A stretch of DNA of 64,000 nucleotides from JANQEU01 sp965601455 (GTDB lineage: Bacteria; Bacteroidota; Bacteroidia; Cytophagales; Cyclobacteriaceae). The stretch spans positions 4,588,001 to 4,652,000 of the forward strand of contig OZ271831.1 of assembly GCA_965601455.1 (NCBI GenBank), written 5' to 3'. The position numbers were made by a program, and so were the translations under genes. The notes under the pieces are model-generated. The model did no database searches. It was not told where the DNA came from and was given only the letters and a program-made list of their open reading frames with translations. This document shows, in pieces, positions 28,046 to 36,596 of the stretch (within the stretch, counting starts at the first letter, position 1; every line of letters begins with the position of its first letter).

Positions 28046-29416
28046 ATGGAAGTAGGGCACTTGCTGGCACTAGCTGCCGGCTCGGTATTTGGCATCGTCA
28101 TAGGGTATCTTATTCACTGGTTAATCTCCCAGTCTAGAAATTCAGGAGACTCTTCACTTGAAAACGAATTGAGTTTTGAAAAAGAACGTTCTTCCAGTCT
28201 CCAAAACGATGTTTCATCATTAAACCTACAATTACAACAAGAAAGAGAGAAATTCATAGCCCTAAGTAGTGAAAAGGCTGGACTGGAATCCAACTATTTG
28301 AATCTGAAAGAAAGATTGGCCGAACAAAAAACGGAACTCACTTCATTACAAGAAAAGTTTACCAATCAATTCAAGGTACTAGCGGATGAAATTCTTGAAG
28401 AAAAAACAAAAAAGTTTACTGATCAGAATAAGAGCAACTTATACGACCTTCTGAAACCATTAGGGGAAAAAATCACAGCTTTCGAAAAGAAAGTTGAACT
28501 CACAAATAAAGAAAGCCTGGAACGGTCTACCGCCTTAAGGGAGCAAATCATCAGTCTTAGAGAATTAAATCAAAAGATGACCCAGGAGGCAGAAAATCTC
28601 ACGAAAGCCCTCAAGGGAGATACAAGAATTCAAGGGAACTGGGGTGAACTGGTTTTGGAAAGAATCCTAGAGCAGTCAGGTCTTGAGAAAGACAGGGAGT
28701 ACTTCACACAGGAATCAATGCAGAGTGAAAGTGGTCGTCGATTGCGACCGGATGTGATTGTACGGCTTCCAGAGAACAGAAACCTGGTGATAGATGCAAA
28801 AACTACACTTACGGCATATGAAAAATATGCAAATGCCTCCTCCGAAGAGGAAAGAGAAGAGTATTTGAAAGCTCATCTTGTCGCCGTTCGATCGCATGTG
28901 AAGGGTCTTTCAGAAAAGAACTACAATCAGTTGTTTGATGGTGGCGCATTGGATTATGTTCTTATGTTTATTCCTATCGAAGCCGCTTTTGCCCTAATCG
29001 TGCAAGAAGGCCAGGAGTTATACAATGATGCACATAGTAAAAACATTATTATTGTTAGTCCAGCTACTTTAATTGCCACCCTTCGTACTGTGGCAAATAT
29101 CTGGCGCCACGAATATCAAAACCGAAATGCTCAGGAAATTGCCCGCCAAGGTGGGGCTTTGTATGACAAGTTTAAGCTATTTGTTGATGATCTGGTGAAA
29201 GTGGGACAATCCTTGAAATCAACCCAGGGAACCTATGAAGAGGCTATGAAGAAGTTGTATTCAGGAAAGGACAATCTCATACGTAAAACTGAAAGGTTGA
29301 AAGAACTTGGAGCGAAGACCTCAAAAATCATGGATCAAAAACTGCTGGACAAAGCAGAGGTTGAAAAACCAAAAAACCAGTTACCGCTGGATCAAACTAA
29401 CCTTTTTGACAGTTAA
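28046..29416 (+). CDS. rmuC: DNA recombination protein RmuC
   Basis: This 456-aa protein has an N-terminal membrane anchor (about 5-25), a long coiled coil (about 35-190) and the conserved RmuC nuclease-like domain (GDTRIQGNWGELVLERILEQ, then RLRPDVIVRLPENRNLVIDAKTTL). RmuC limits inversions between inverted repeats in E. coli. The ATG at 28046 is preferred because it begins exactly at the membrane anchor; an upstream ATG at 27959 would add an unlikely extra hydrophobic stretch. Confidence 0.93.
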   Translation: MEVGHLLALAAGSVFGIVIGYLIHWLISQSRNSGDSSLENELSFEKERSSSLQNDVSSLNLQLQQEREKFIALSSEKAGLESNYLNLKERLAEQKTELTSLQEKFTNQFKVLADEILEEKTKKFTDQNKSNLYDLLKPLGEKITAFEKKVELTNKESLERSTALREQIISLRELNQKMTQEAENLTKALKGDTRIQGNWGELVLERILEQSGLEKDREYFTQESMQSESGRRLRPDVIVRLPENRNLVIDAKTTLTAYEKYANASSEEEREEYLKAHLVAVRSHVKGLSEKNYNQLFDGGALDYVLMFIPIEAAFALIVQEGQELYNDAHSKNIIIVSPATLIATLRTVANIWRHEYQNRNAQEIARQGGALYDKFKLFVDDLVKVGQSLKSTQGTYEEAMKKLYSGKDNLIRKTERLKELGAKTSKIMDQKLLDKAEVEKPKNQLPLDQTNLFDS

Positions 29417-29446
29417 ATCCTCCAGTACAATAAAGTAGTCTATCAA

Positions 29447-29827
29447 ATGGAGCTTACTTCCGACAATAAATTGAGAAAATTGATTGTGGTTGGTGACCGG
29501 GTCCTCATCAAGCCTCAAAAAGAAGCTGAAAAAACTGATAGTGGAATATTTTTACCACCAGGTGTTCAGGAAAAGGAGAAAATACAATCCGGATATATTG
29601 TAAAAGCAGGTCCAGGTTATCCAGTCCCTCTTGGATTAGAAGATAACGAAGACTGGAAACCTGAAGATGAAAAAGTGAAGTACATCCCTCTTCAGGCCAA
29701 AGAAGGCGACAAAGCCATCTTCCTTCAAAAAGGAGCTATTGAGATCAAGTATGAATCCGAGAAGTACTATATCGTTCCCCAATCTTCAATCCTGATGCTG
29801 GAACGTGAGGAAGACCTATTTGACTAG
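29447..29827 (+). CDS. GroES-like co-chaperonin fold protein
   Basis: This 126-aa protein contains the Cpn10 start (GDRVLIKPQKEAEKTDSGIFLPPGVQEKEKIQSGYIVKAGPG split across residues 16-56) and an insertion of about 20 residues in the second half. No GroEL gene is beside it, so it is probably the divergent GroES paralogue found in many Bacteroidota rather than the main co-chaperonin. Its 3' end overlaps hemB convergently by 12 bases. Confidence 0.85.
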   Translation: MELTSDNKLRKLIVVGDRVLIKPQKEAEKTDSGIFLPPGVQEKEKIQSGYIVKAGPGYPVPLGLEDNEDWKPEDEKVKYIPLQAKEGDKAIFLQKGAIEIKYESEKYYIVPQSSILMLEREEDLFD

Positions 29828-30781
29828 TTGTGCGTATTCCTTGGCGAAATAAGTAAGTATAATACTTGCTCCTGCTCGCTTAATAGAAAGTAAACATTCG
29901 ACCATACCCTTTTCAGGATCAATCCATCCTTTTTCTCCCGCTGCTTTTATCATCGAGTATTCACCCGAAACGTTATACGCGGCTATAGGGATAGGAAAAC
30001 TATTTCTTAGGTCACTAATAATATCCAGATATGCCAATGCTGGCTTGACCATCATAACATCAGCACTTTCTTCAAAATCAAGTTGGGCTTCAAGAACTGC
30101 TTCTGCACGATTGGCCGGATCCATTTGATACGTTTTCTTATCACCAAACTTAGGAGCCGAATCCAGCGCATCTCTGAAAGGTCCATAAAATGCACTGGCA
30201 TATTTTGCCGTATAGGACATAATCCCGGTTTGAGAATATCCATTTTGGTCAAGTACTTCCCGAAGGTAACCAATCCTACCGTCCATCATATCAGATGGTC
30301 CAATCATATCTATTCCCGTTTCTGCCTGCGCCAGGGCCATTTTCCCCAGAATTTCCAGGGTTTCATCATTAAGTATCTCTCCATCTTTCACAACACCATC
30401 ATGCCCATCGGAGCTGTAAGGATCCATTGCTACATCAGTAATGACCATAGCCTCCGGGAATGTCTCTTTAATCTTCCTTAGTGCTCTCAAATAGAAGAAA
30501 TCCGGATCATAGCTTCTTGATGCTAGTTGGTCCTTCAAACTATCCTCCACAACCGGGAAAACGTCAAAAGACTGAATACCCAACTCCAGGCATTCTTCAA
30601 TTTCTCTGAGCATCAGATCGATAGAAAAACGGTAGATTCCAGGCATTGAATTAACCTCTTCTCGACCATTAGTCCCATCCAATAGGAATAGTGGAAAAAC
30701 AAGATCTTGAGTTCGCACCACTGTTTCCTGCACCATCTCCCGAACAACATTAGTTCTTCGATTTCTTCTTGGTCTTCTCAT
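29816..30781 (-). CDS. hemB: Delta-aminolevulinic acid dehydratase (porphobilinogen synthase)
   Basis: This 321-aa enzyme condenses two 5-aminolevulinate molecules to porphobilinogen in haem and corrin synthesis. It has the Schiff-base Lys region MMVKPALAYLD and the second Lys in APKFGDKKTYQMD. The metal loop reads DVAMDPYSSDGHDG (residues 116-129), with Ala118, Asp120 and Asp128 where zinc enzymes have three Cys. That is the non-zinc, Mg-stimulated type, as in Pseudomonas and Bradyrhizobium. Confidence 0.96.
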   Translation of the reverse strand: MRRPRRNRRTNVVREMVQETVVRTQDLVFPLFLLDGTNGREEVNSMPGIYRFSIDLMLREIEECLELGIQSFDVFPVVEDSLKDQLASRSYDPDFFYLRALRKIKETFPEAMVITDVAMDPYSSDGHDGVVKDGEILNDETLEILGKMALAQAETGIDMIGPSDMMDGRIGYLREVLDQNGYSQTGIMSYTAKYASAFYGPFRDALDSAPKFGDKKTYQMDPANRAEAVLEAQLDFEESADVMMVKPALAYLDIISDLRNSFPIPIAAYNVSGEYSMIKAAGEKGWIDPEKGMVECLLSIKRAGASIILTYFAKEYAQLVK

Positions 30782-30796
30782 CTTATATTTATTTGA

Positions 30797-31855
30797 TCAC
30801 TCAGTTATCCGTATTTTCATGACAGTACCGTCTCTTCCTGCCATCCAACCGACCCCGGAATTTAAAATTTCGGCTGTCCACCATTCACTCCTACTGACCG
30901 TTACCCAACGTTTTCCAAAATCCAGGCTAATGTCAGCCCCATTTGGGCCTGTAACTAATATGACCTTACTGTCTCCTGTATTGGCAATCGCGGCACAATA
31001 CAAAGGGCCGGTAGTTTTCACCGAAGAAGTAGCTTCCCAATAAATTCCTCCATTTTCAGAGATAAAGGAATTAGGAGTTCTACCTTCAGAATTGTTTAAA
31101 TCACCTCCCACAATAATTCCATGTTTGCCTCGAAATCGGACGGAAGTTATTCCCGCTAGTTCTCCTTTTACCATTGGGGTTGCTAATGACATCCAATTTT
31201 CCCCATAATCCCCAGAATACAAAATTCTTGCATTTCCAGCTGCACCGGTACCGATCCATATTTTACCATTTTTTCCTAACTCAATGCTTGTACCACTTGC
31301 GGCAAAACCTCCCTCCCCGGGGGCTGCATCAGGTAACTTCTCAGGATTTAACCTTGACCATGATTGACCTCCGTTAACCGTCTTAAGTATGTAAGGTTTA
31401 GCATCAATAGCGTCACCGAAAGCTATGCCAACTTTTTCATCCCAGAAATCCATTGAATTCAAAAAACCATTTTGATCCAACATAGTAAACCGGAGTTGAA
31501 AGCCATCATCCAAAGTAAATTCATATATCCTCGAAGTTGATCCTGTACCTGAGCTAAGTACAAATGCATGCCCCTGATCGAACCCGAATACATCTCTGAA
31601 TTGCAACGAATCGGTTGAACCCATTTGATTCACTTGCCAACTTACCCCTCCATCCACGGTTCGTAACAGAACTTCGTTAGTTCCACTGGCCCAAACCAGA
31701 TTTTCATCAATGGCATGCAAGCCAATGAGCAACTCAGAGGTATTGCTAATCTGATTCTCCAACGAGAATGACGGTGTTCCGCTTTGACAGGATAACAAAA
31801 CGAAAGACAAAATCAGTATAAATAAGAATTCAAAGCCCTTTATCAAGACATTCAA
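30797..31855 (-). CDS. Asp-box (BNR) beta-propeller lipoprotein
   Basis: This 352-aa protein has a lipoprotein signal ending LLSC (Cys23). The body holds repeated Asp-box motifs of the form S/T-x-D/N-x-G-x-x-W (TVDGGVSW, TVNGGQSW, SGDYGENW, SLDFGKRW), the mark of BNR or YCF48-like beta-propellers. It lies 15 bases upstream of hemB on the same strand. The propeller is likely extracytoplasmic; substrate or partner is unknown. YCF48 similarity does not imply photosynthesis. Confidence 0.85.
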   Translation of the reverse strand: MNVLIKGFEFLFILILSFVLLSCQSGTPSFSLENQISNTSELLIGLHAIDENLVWASGTNEVLLRTVDGGVSWQVNQMGSTDSLQFRDVFGFDQGHAFVLSSGTGSTSRIYEFTLDDGFQLRFTMLDQNGFLNSMDFWDEKVGIAFGDAIDAKPYILKTVNGGQSWSRLNPEKLPDAAPGEGGFAASGTSIELGKNGKIWIGTGAAGNARILYSGDYGENWMSLATPMVKGELAGITSVRFRGKHGIIVGGDLNNSEGRTPNSFISENGGIYWEATSSVKTTGPLYCAAIANTGDSKVILVTGPNGADISLDFGKRWVTVSRSEWWTAEILNSGVGWMAGRDGTVMKIRITE

Positions 31856-31926
31856 GAATTTACTCCTAAAGATGACAAACGTAAGTCATTTATCTGCATG
31901 TCTATACTTAACTCCCCTTGCATTTG

Positions 31927-32688
31927 TTAAAACATCATGAAGATAGCAGCGATTGCAGTCATCAACAGGATAAACCAGCGGTAAGCCCCATCCGGAATTC
32001 TTTTAACAACAGCTATTCCCAAAAATCCTCCAAGAATAATAATGGGAACAAGTACCGTGTCCAGAACAAAAGATGAGATGTTAATCGTCTCCCAAGCTAA
32101 AATATGAAATGGGAGTTTAATCAAATTGATGACAAGAAAGAACCATGCTGCTGTTCCAATAAACTCATTCTTAGGGAATCGCATCGAAAGGAGGTATAAA
32201 GCCATTACAGAACCCGCAAGGTTACCCACCATCGTGGTGAAGCCGCCCAATATCCCCATCGCGGCAGCAAACCACCACCCACTCGGAATGTCTTGGGTTT
32301 TTTTCCTTTCCATCCAGATCATGATGATGAGGCTGGAAAAGATGATCAACGCCATGACTTGCTTGAAAAGTTGATCGTCAATATAGTTTCCAGCTACTGT
32401 ACCCAGGATAACGCCTAAAAAAGCAAAGGGAAGCAGTCTCTTTAGATGGTTCCAATGCGCATGTCTATTGTAATACCATACGGCCAGAACATCTGCATAA
32501 CAGAGCATAGGCAGAACGATACCTGTAGATGCTTTTCCTCCGAATTCGATGGCCAACAGGGGAATTACAACCATGCCGGCATTATGAACTCCGGTCTTTG
32601 ACATCCCAATTAACAAAGCGCTCACCGATAGAAGTATTATTCGATACTCCGTAAGCTCATAGCCTTGAAAGTCGAAAGCTTCAAGCAA
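31927..32688 (-). CDS. TauE/SafE-family permease
   Basis: This 253-aa protein has eight likely membrane segments and the TauE/SafE start (SALLIGMSKTGVHNAGMVVIPLLA) with a second related repeat at GGFTTMVGNLAGSVMALYLL. The family exports sulfite, sulfoacetate and related sulfur anions. It is 11 bases downstream of the ornithine aminotransferase gene, so the neighbourhood does not fix the substrate. The sulfur island lies about 19 kb away. Confidence 0.88.
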   Translation of the reverse strand: MLEAFDFQGYELTEYRIILLSVSALLIGMSKTGVHNAGMVVIPLLAIEFGGKASTGIVLPMLCYADVLAVWYYNRHAHWNHLKRLLPFAFLGVILGTVAGNYIDDQLFKQVMALIIFSSLIIMIWMERKKTQDIPSGWWFAAAMGILGGFTTMVGNLAGSVMALYLLSMRFPKNEFIGTAAWFFLVINLIKLPFHILAWETINISSFVLDTVLVPIIILGGFLGIAVVKRIPDGAYRWFILLMTAIAAIFMMF

Positions 32689-32699
32689 GTGAAGTCCTG

Positions 32700-33980
32700 T
32701 TATTTCTTCTCGTAATCGAAAATGGTCTTCTCTATGATATCACAACACTCATGCAGCTCGTCTTCTGTCATAACCAAAGGAGGGGCGAAACGGATGATAT
32801 TGCCATGAGTCGGTTTTGCAAGCAAGCCATTTTCCTTCAAACTGACACAAATATTCCAGGCTGTAGAACTCGAAGGGTGATCATTAATAACTATTGCGTT
32901 CAATAAACCCTTTCCACGGACCAGACGAACCAGGTCCGTTTTCGCAATCATTTTCTTCATTCGATCCCTAAAAATGTTACCGAGTTTCCTGGCATTTTGA
33001 GACAGATTCTCATTGACAACGACCTCCAAAGCGGCCATTGCCACTCGCGCGGCAATTGGATTGCCCCCGAAGGTTGACCCATGTGTCCCTGGTGTAATCA
33101 CATCCATCACTTCATTATCTGCAAGAACAGCAGACACAGGATAAACACCACCTGAAAGTGCTTTACCCAATATCAATATGTCTGGTTTGACATAAGATGA
33201 TTGTCTTTCACAGGATGACTGACATTGGCAGTCACCACATACTGCCAAAAGGCTACCTGTCCTTGCAATTCCAGTCTGAATTTCATCTGCGATAAAAAGT
33301 GCATTGTATTCCTTACAAAGCTTTTGAATTCCAGACAGGAAATCATCATTAGGTACTACAACGCCAGCTTCACCCTGGATGGGTTCGACTAGGACTCCTA
33401 CTATGTGTTGGTGCTCTTCAAATGTTTCTCTTAGAGCTTCCAAATCATTATAGGCCACCTTTATAAAACCATGAGTAAAAGGACCAAAATTTTTCCTCGC
33501 ATCCGGGTCGCTTGAAAATGAGATTATGGTCGTTGTTCTTCCGTGAAAGTTTTGATCAAAGACGATAATCTGACCTTTATTCTCCGGAATCTCTTTTTTC
33601 TCATAACCCCATTTTCTACAAATCTTCAAGGCTGTTTCTACTCCTTCAGCTCCTGTATTCATTGGTAGTACTTTATCAAAACCGAAGTATTCAGTAACGT
33701 ACTTCTCATATTGTCCCAGGACGTCGTTGTAGAACGCTCTTGAAGTAAGAGTGAGTTGATCCGCCTGTTCTTTCAACGCGTTGATGATCTGCGGATGGCA
33801 GTGGCCCTGATTTACAGCTGAATACGCTGAAAGAAAGTCAAAGTATTTCTTTCCTTCAACATCCCACACATAAACTCCCTCACCTCTTGAAAGGACTACA
33901 GGAAGTGGGTGGTAATTATGGGCTCCATGTTTGTTTTCCAGCCCAATAAGATCCTGGCTATTTGCAATCGTACTTGACAT
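32700..33980 (-). CDS. rocD: Ornithine aminotransferase with Cys-rich insertion
   Basis: This 426-aa class III PLP aminotransferase turns ornithine plus 2-oxoglutarate into glutamate semialdehyde. It has the N-terminal AHNYHPLPVVLSRGEGVYVWD, the aromatic and cofactor motifs FHGRTTT and ADEIQTGIARTG, and the Schiff-base Lys273 in LGKALSGGVYP. Between ADEIQTG and the Lys is an insertion containing Cys248, 251, 253 and 257 (CGDCQCQSSC), absent from the typical enzyme. It is in a minus-strand run with a TauE/SafE permease. Confidence 0.93.
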   Translation of the reverse strand: MSSTIANSQDLIGLENKHGAHNYHPLPVVLSRGEGVYVWDVEGKKYFDFLSAYSAVNQGHCHPQIINALKEQADQLTLTSRAFYNDVLGQYEKYVTEYFGFDKVLPMNTGAEGVETALKICRKWGYEKKEIPENKGQIIVFDQNFHGRTTTIISFSSDPDARKNFGPFTHGFIKVAYNDLEALRETFEEHQHIVGVLVEPIQGEAGVVVPNDDFLSGIQKLCKEYNALFIADEIQTGIARTGSLLAVCGDCQCQSSCERQSSYVKPDILILGKALSGGVYPVSAVLADNEVMDVITPGTHGSTFGGNPIAARVAMAALEVVVNENLSQNARKLGNIFRDRMKKMIAKTDLVRLVRGKGLLNAIVINDHPSSSTAWNICVSLKENGLLAKPTHGNIIRFAPPLVMTEDELHECCDIIEKTIFDYEKK

Positions 33981-34033
33981 AGGGGTTCACATTTTTATTT
34001 GATCATCAAAGCTACTTGAATTTAATGGAGATT

Positions 34034-34285
34034 TCAGCGCAGTTTCCTTTCCCAATAGTCACCAGCTCTTTCATTTTTAATACGATTTTGAACCGCATCA
34101 GAACTCAGTTCCTCATGCATAGGAGGTCGGGAAGTAAAATGCCAGTTCCCGCAATGATCGCATTCGTAGATATTTATCGGACCCCGACCATTTGGATGGT
34201 GGTTGCGAATATGATGTTGGATCAGAGCCTCTAATGCGAGTTCTCTAGTAGAAAAAGATCTTTTTCTCGTAACTGGGCAAAACAC
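34034..34285 (-). CDS. Small zinc-ribbon-like protein
   Basis: This 83-aa basic protein contains CDHCGNWHFTS, a CxxC followed by a His, and an upstream HHIRNHH cluster. Together these could form one zinc site. The C-terminus is charged. It resembles small conserved Bacteroidota proteins of unknown role. It lies 11 bases downstream of the MaoC hydratase gene on the same strand. Confidence 0.7.
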   Translation of the reverse strand: MFCPVTRKRSFSTRELALEALIQHHIRNHHPNGRGPINIYECDHCGNWHFTSRPPMHEELSSDAVQNRIKNERAGDYWERKLR

Positions 34286-34296
34286 TGCTAATCACT

Positions 34297-34761
34297 TTAA
34301 TCGTTAAAGTGATAGAGTAAAATTAAGGTTCCCGTAAACACAGGTTTAGGATTTCCGACAACTTCCATTCTGGCCCCTACCTCAGCTTTCGTAATGCCTC
34401 TTAGATTAGCGATGTTCTCCAATTTTGCTTTTAAAATTAGCTCACTATTGACCGGGACGGGCTGTCCGAACTTAAATTTCTCAATTCCATAGTTTACCAT
34501 CATTTTTAAGTTAGTGGCTTCAAGAATTTGTCCCCACATGTATGGAACAAGGGATAAAGTCAAATATCCATGAGCGATGGTCGTCCCAAAAGGACCTTCT
34601 GACGCTCGATCTGCGTCTATGTGAATCCATTGATGATCAATGGTTGCTTCCGCAAACTTATCTATTTGATCCTGGGTAATCTTATGCACCTGTGAAGTGC
34701 CTAGATCCTTGCCTAAATATTCATTAAATTCATCGAAGCTGGAAATGGTAATCAAAGCCAT
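34297..34761 (-). CDS. MaoC-family hot-dog dehydratase
   Basis: The chosen ATG at 34761 gives 154 aa. The hydratase-2 motif (DHQWIHID then GPFGTTIAHGYLTLSL, residues about 42-73) supplies the Asp and His catalytic pair. The family hydrates or dehydrates enoyl-CoA or related thioesters. An ATG at 34818 would add 19 non-family residues and is less likely. The small zinc-ribbon gene follows. Confidence 0.9.
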   Translation of the reverse strand: MALITISSFDEFNEYLGKDLGTSQVHKITQDQIDKFAEATIDHQWIHIDADRASEGPFGTTIAHGYLTLSLVPYMWGQILEATNLKMMVNYGIEKFKFGQPVPVNSELILKAKLENIANLRGITKAEVGARMEVVGNPKPVFTGTLILLYHFND

Positions 34762-34900
34762 ATGTATTAAACAGTGAATGATTTTCCTTAAAATTAGCAC
34801 TTTGAATAAATACCTCAATAACCATTCAAATAAACCGGTGGATTGTGCTTAATTGAACCCTTTCCATTAATTTTATAAAAAGCCAAGAACTCTCTTTTTC

Positions 34901-35737
34901 ATGGAAGTAAACAACATTCTGGTTCCGGTAGATTTTTCTAAGTGTTCGAAAAATGCACTGAAAATTGCAATCAAGATTGCGAAAAAGGCGAATGCGAAAA
35001 TTCATATCGTGAATGCGGTACACGTACATGCACCACACCCCTCATTTATGGAAAGTACAATGATTGAAGGTGTCATGGCGGACTATGAATCGCAGGTCAA
35101 ACAATCATTCGAAGAACTCGAGTCCGAAATTATTGAGCTTCAGGATGTACCCCACGACATGGATAAGTTTCTATCCTACCTGACAGATGCAATTTTTTCG
35201 GAAACAAAAACTAAGCAGATTGACCTGATTGTTATGGGAACTCGTTCCGACCACGATGAGGTGGAACACCTAATTGGAACTCACGCAACAGATATAATCG
35301 AGACATCGGAGATCCCGGTTTTGGTAATACCTGAGAATTACGATCAGTTCAAGTTGGATAGAATGGGTTTTGCATCGGATTTCTTGAAGGTTGTTGACTA
35401 TAAGAAACTGGAAATTCTCGTTTGGTTTGCCAAAAACTTCAATGCGGAGGTCTTAGTATTTCATGTAACTGAAGATGCTAATTCCCTAACAGAAAGCGAA
35501 GAACGACAAATTGAAGCGATCAAAAAGAAGCTAATGGAAATCGATGCCTCCATACGTACCATTGAAGCTAATTCGACCATGGAAGGGATTCTCACTTTCA
35601 TCATGAAACACGATCTCGATATGTTGGCAATGCTTCCCAGGAAGCATGGTTTTTTCCGAAGACTCTTCACAACATCGGTAACTAAATCTCTGGCGATTAA
35701 TCCATCGGTACCACTGCTTACTTTTCAGGAGGTTTGA
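34901..35737 (+). CDS. Tandem universal stress protein
   Basis: This 278-aa protein consists of two UspA domains. The first (1-145) begins NNILVPVDFSKCSKNALK and has the nucleotide-loop-like MGTRSDHDEVEHLIGTHATDIIETSEIPVLVIP. The second (about 150-278) is more divergent and lacks a clear Gly-rich ATP loop. Cytoplasmic stress protein; no specific role can be read. The GNAT gene follows without a gap. Confidence 0.9.
   Translation: MEVNNILVPVDFSKCSKNALKIAIKIAKKANAKIHIVNAVHVHAPHPSFMESTMIEGVMADYESQVKQSFEELESEIIELQDVPHDMDKFLSYLTDAIFSETKTKQIDLIVMGTRSDHDEVEHLIGTHATDIIETSEIPVLVIPENYDQFKLDRMGFASDFLKVVDYKKLEILVWFAKNFNAEVLVFHVTEDANSLTESEERQIEAIKKKLMEIDASIRTIEANSTMEGILTFIMKHDLDMLAMLPRKHGFFRRLFTTSVTKSLAINPSVPLLTFQEV
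35727..35732 (+). promoter_or_regulatory. Shine-Dalgarno that fixes a TTG start
   Basis: AGGAGG lies inside the last codons of the universal stress protein gene, 5 bases before a TTG at 35738. Perfect Shine-Dalgarno sites are rare in this phylum, so this one supports the non-ATG start of the acetyltransferase. Confidence 0.7.
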
Positions 35738-36592
35738 TTGGAATTAGTTCGATACTCCCCTGAGCACCTTTCTGCACTTCACAAGGCGTTTATTGAAGCG
35801 TTTTCCACACCTTCATTGAAGGTGCAACTTTCTATAGGAAATTTCAAGGTAAGGATAGAAAACAAACTGAACCTTGTACCGGACTACTCTTACCTTCTAC
35901 TTCAACATAACCAGGTGATCGGATTCTTACTTCAGACCATTAATTCGTACGAAAAAAAGAATACGCTGTATAATGGAGGTATAGGAATAATCCCTTCCAG
36001 AAGACGAAAAGGATATGCTGGCGGTTTACTGGAAAAAGGATTGGAGGAAGCAGCTATTAAAGAGAATTTATCAAGAAGCATGCTTGAAGTCGTTGATGAC
36101 AACAGACCCGGTAACCAACTTTACGAGAGCTTTGGATTTCAATACAGAAGAACTCTTAAGTGCTTTAAGCTTAATTCTTGTCCTGAAAACTCATCAAAAC
36201 ACGAAAGATGGATATTGAAAGAATTCCCATTATCGAAGCTTAATCTGGTAAATCATTTGCCCTCCTACGTTCCAGCATTTATCGATTCATTTGAACAGTT
36301 GTTAAAGAACAGCGAATATGAGAGATTCTTGTGTCTGGAAAACAAAGGTGAGATTATGGGTTATATTATTTTTCAACCAAAAACCGGACGTATCAGTCAG
36401 CTGGTTGTAAATCGTAACTATCGAGGAAAAGGTATAGGTAGGCATTTGGTAGCTGAAGCTTGGACAAGAAGTGAACCAAATTATTTGACATTGATGAATA
36501 TTCCGGAAACCGAAACTGAGACCTTGGAGGCATTGGAAAAAATCGGCTTCGAAAATCAAATTGACCAGTACGAGATGGAATTATTAATTTAA
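35738..36592 (+). CDS. Tandem GNAT N-acetyltransferase
   Basis: This 284-aa protein contains two GNAT folds. The first has the acetyl-CoA loop RRRKGYAGGLLEKG near residue 90, the second has NRNYRGKGIGRHL near residue 228. The start is TTG, directly after the stress-protein stop and 5 bases after AGGAGG. The substrate is unknown. It ends 4 bases before murF-alr, so the three genes look co-transcribed. Confidence 0.88.
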   Translation: MELVRYSPEHLSALHKAFIEAFSTPSLKVQLSIGNFKVRIENKLNLVPDYSYLLLQHNQVIGFLLQTINSYEKKNTLYNGGIGIIPSRRRKGYAGGLLEKGLEEAAIKENLSRSMLEVVDDNRPGNQLYESFGFQYRRTLKCFKLNSCPENSSKHERWILKEFPLSKLNLVNHLPSYVPAFIDSFEQLLKNSEYERFLCLENKGEIMGYIIFQPKTGRISQLVVNRNYRGKGIGRHLVAEAWTRSEPNYLTLMNIPETETETLEALEKIGFENQIDQYEMELLI

Positions 36593-36596
36593 GGAA

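Noticed and set aside
30797..31855. YCF48 / photosystem II assembly factor
   Set aside because: Similarity comes from generic Asp-box propeller repeats. Nothing in the window suggests photosynthesis, so I call it only an Asp-box lipoprotein.
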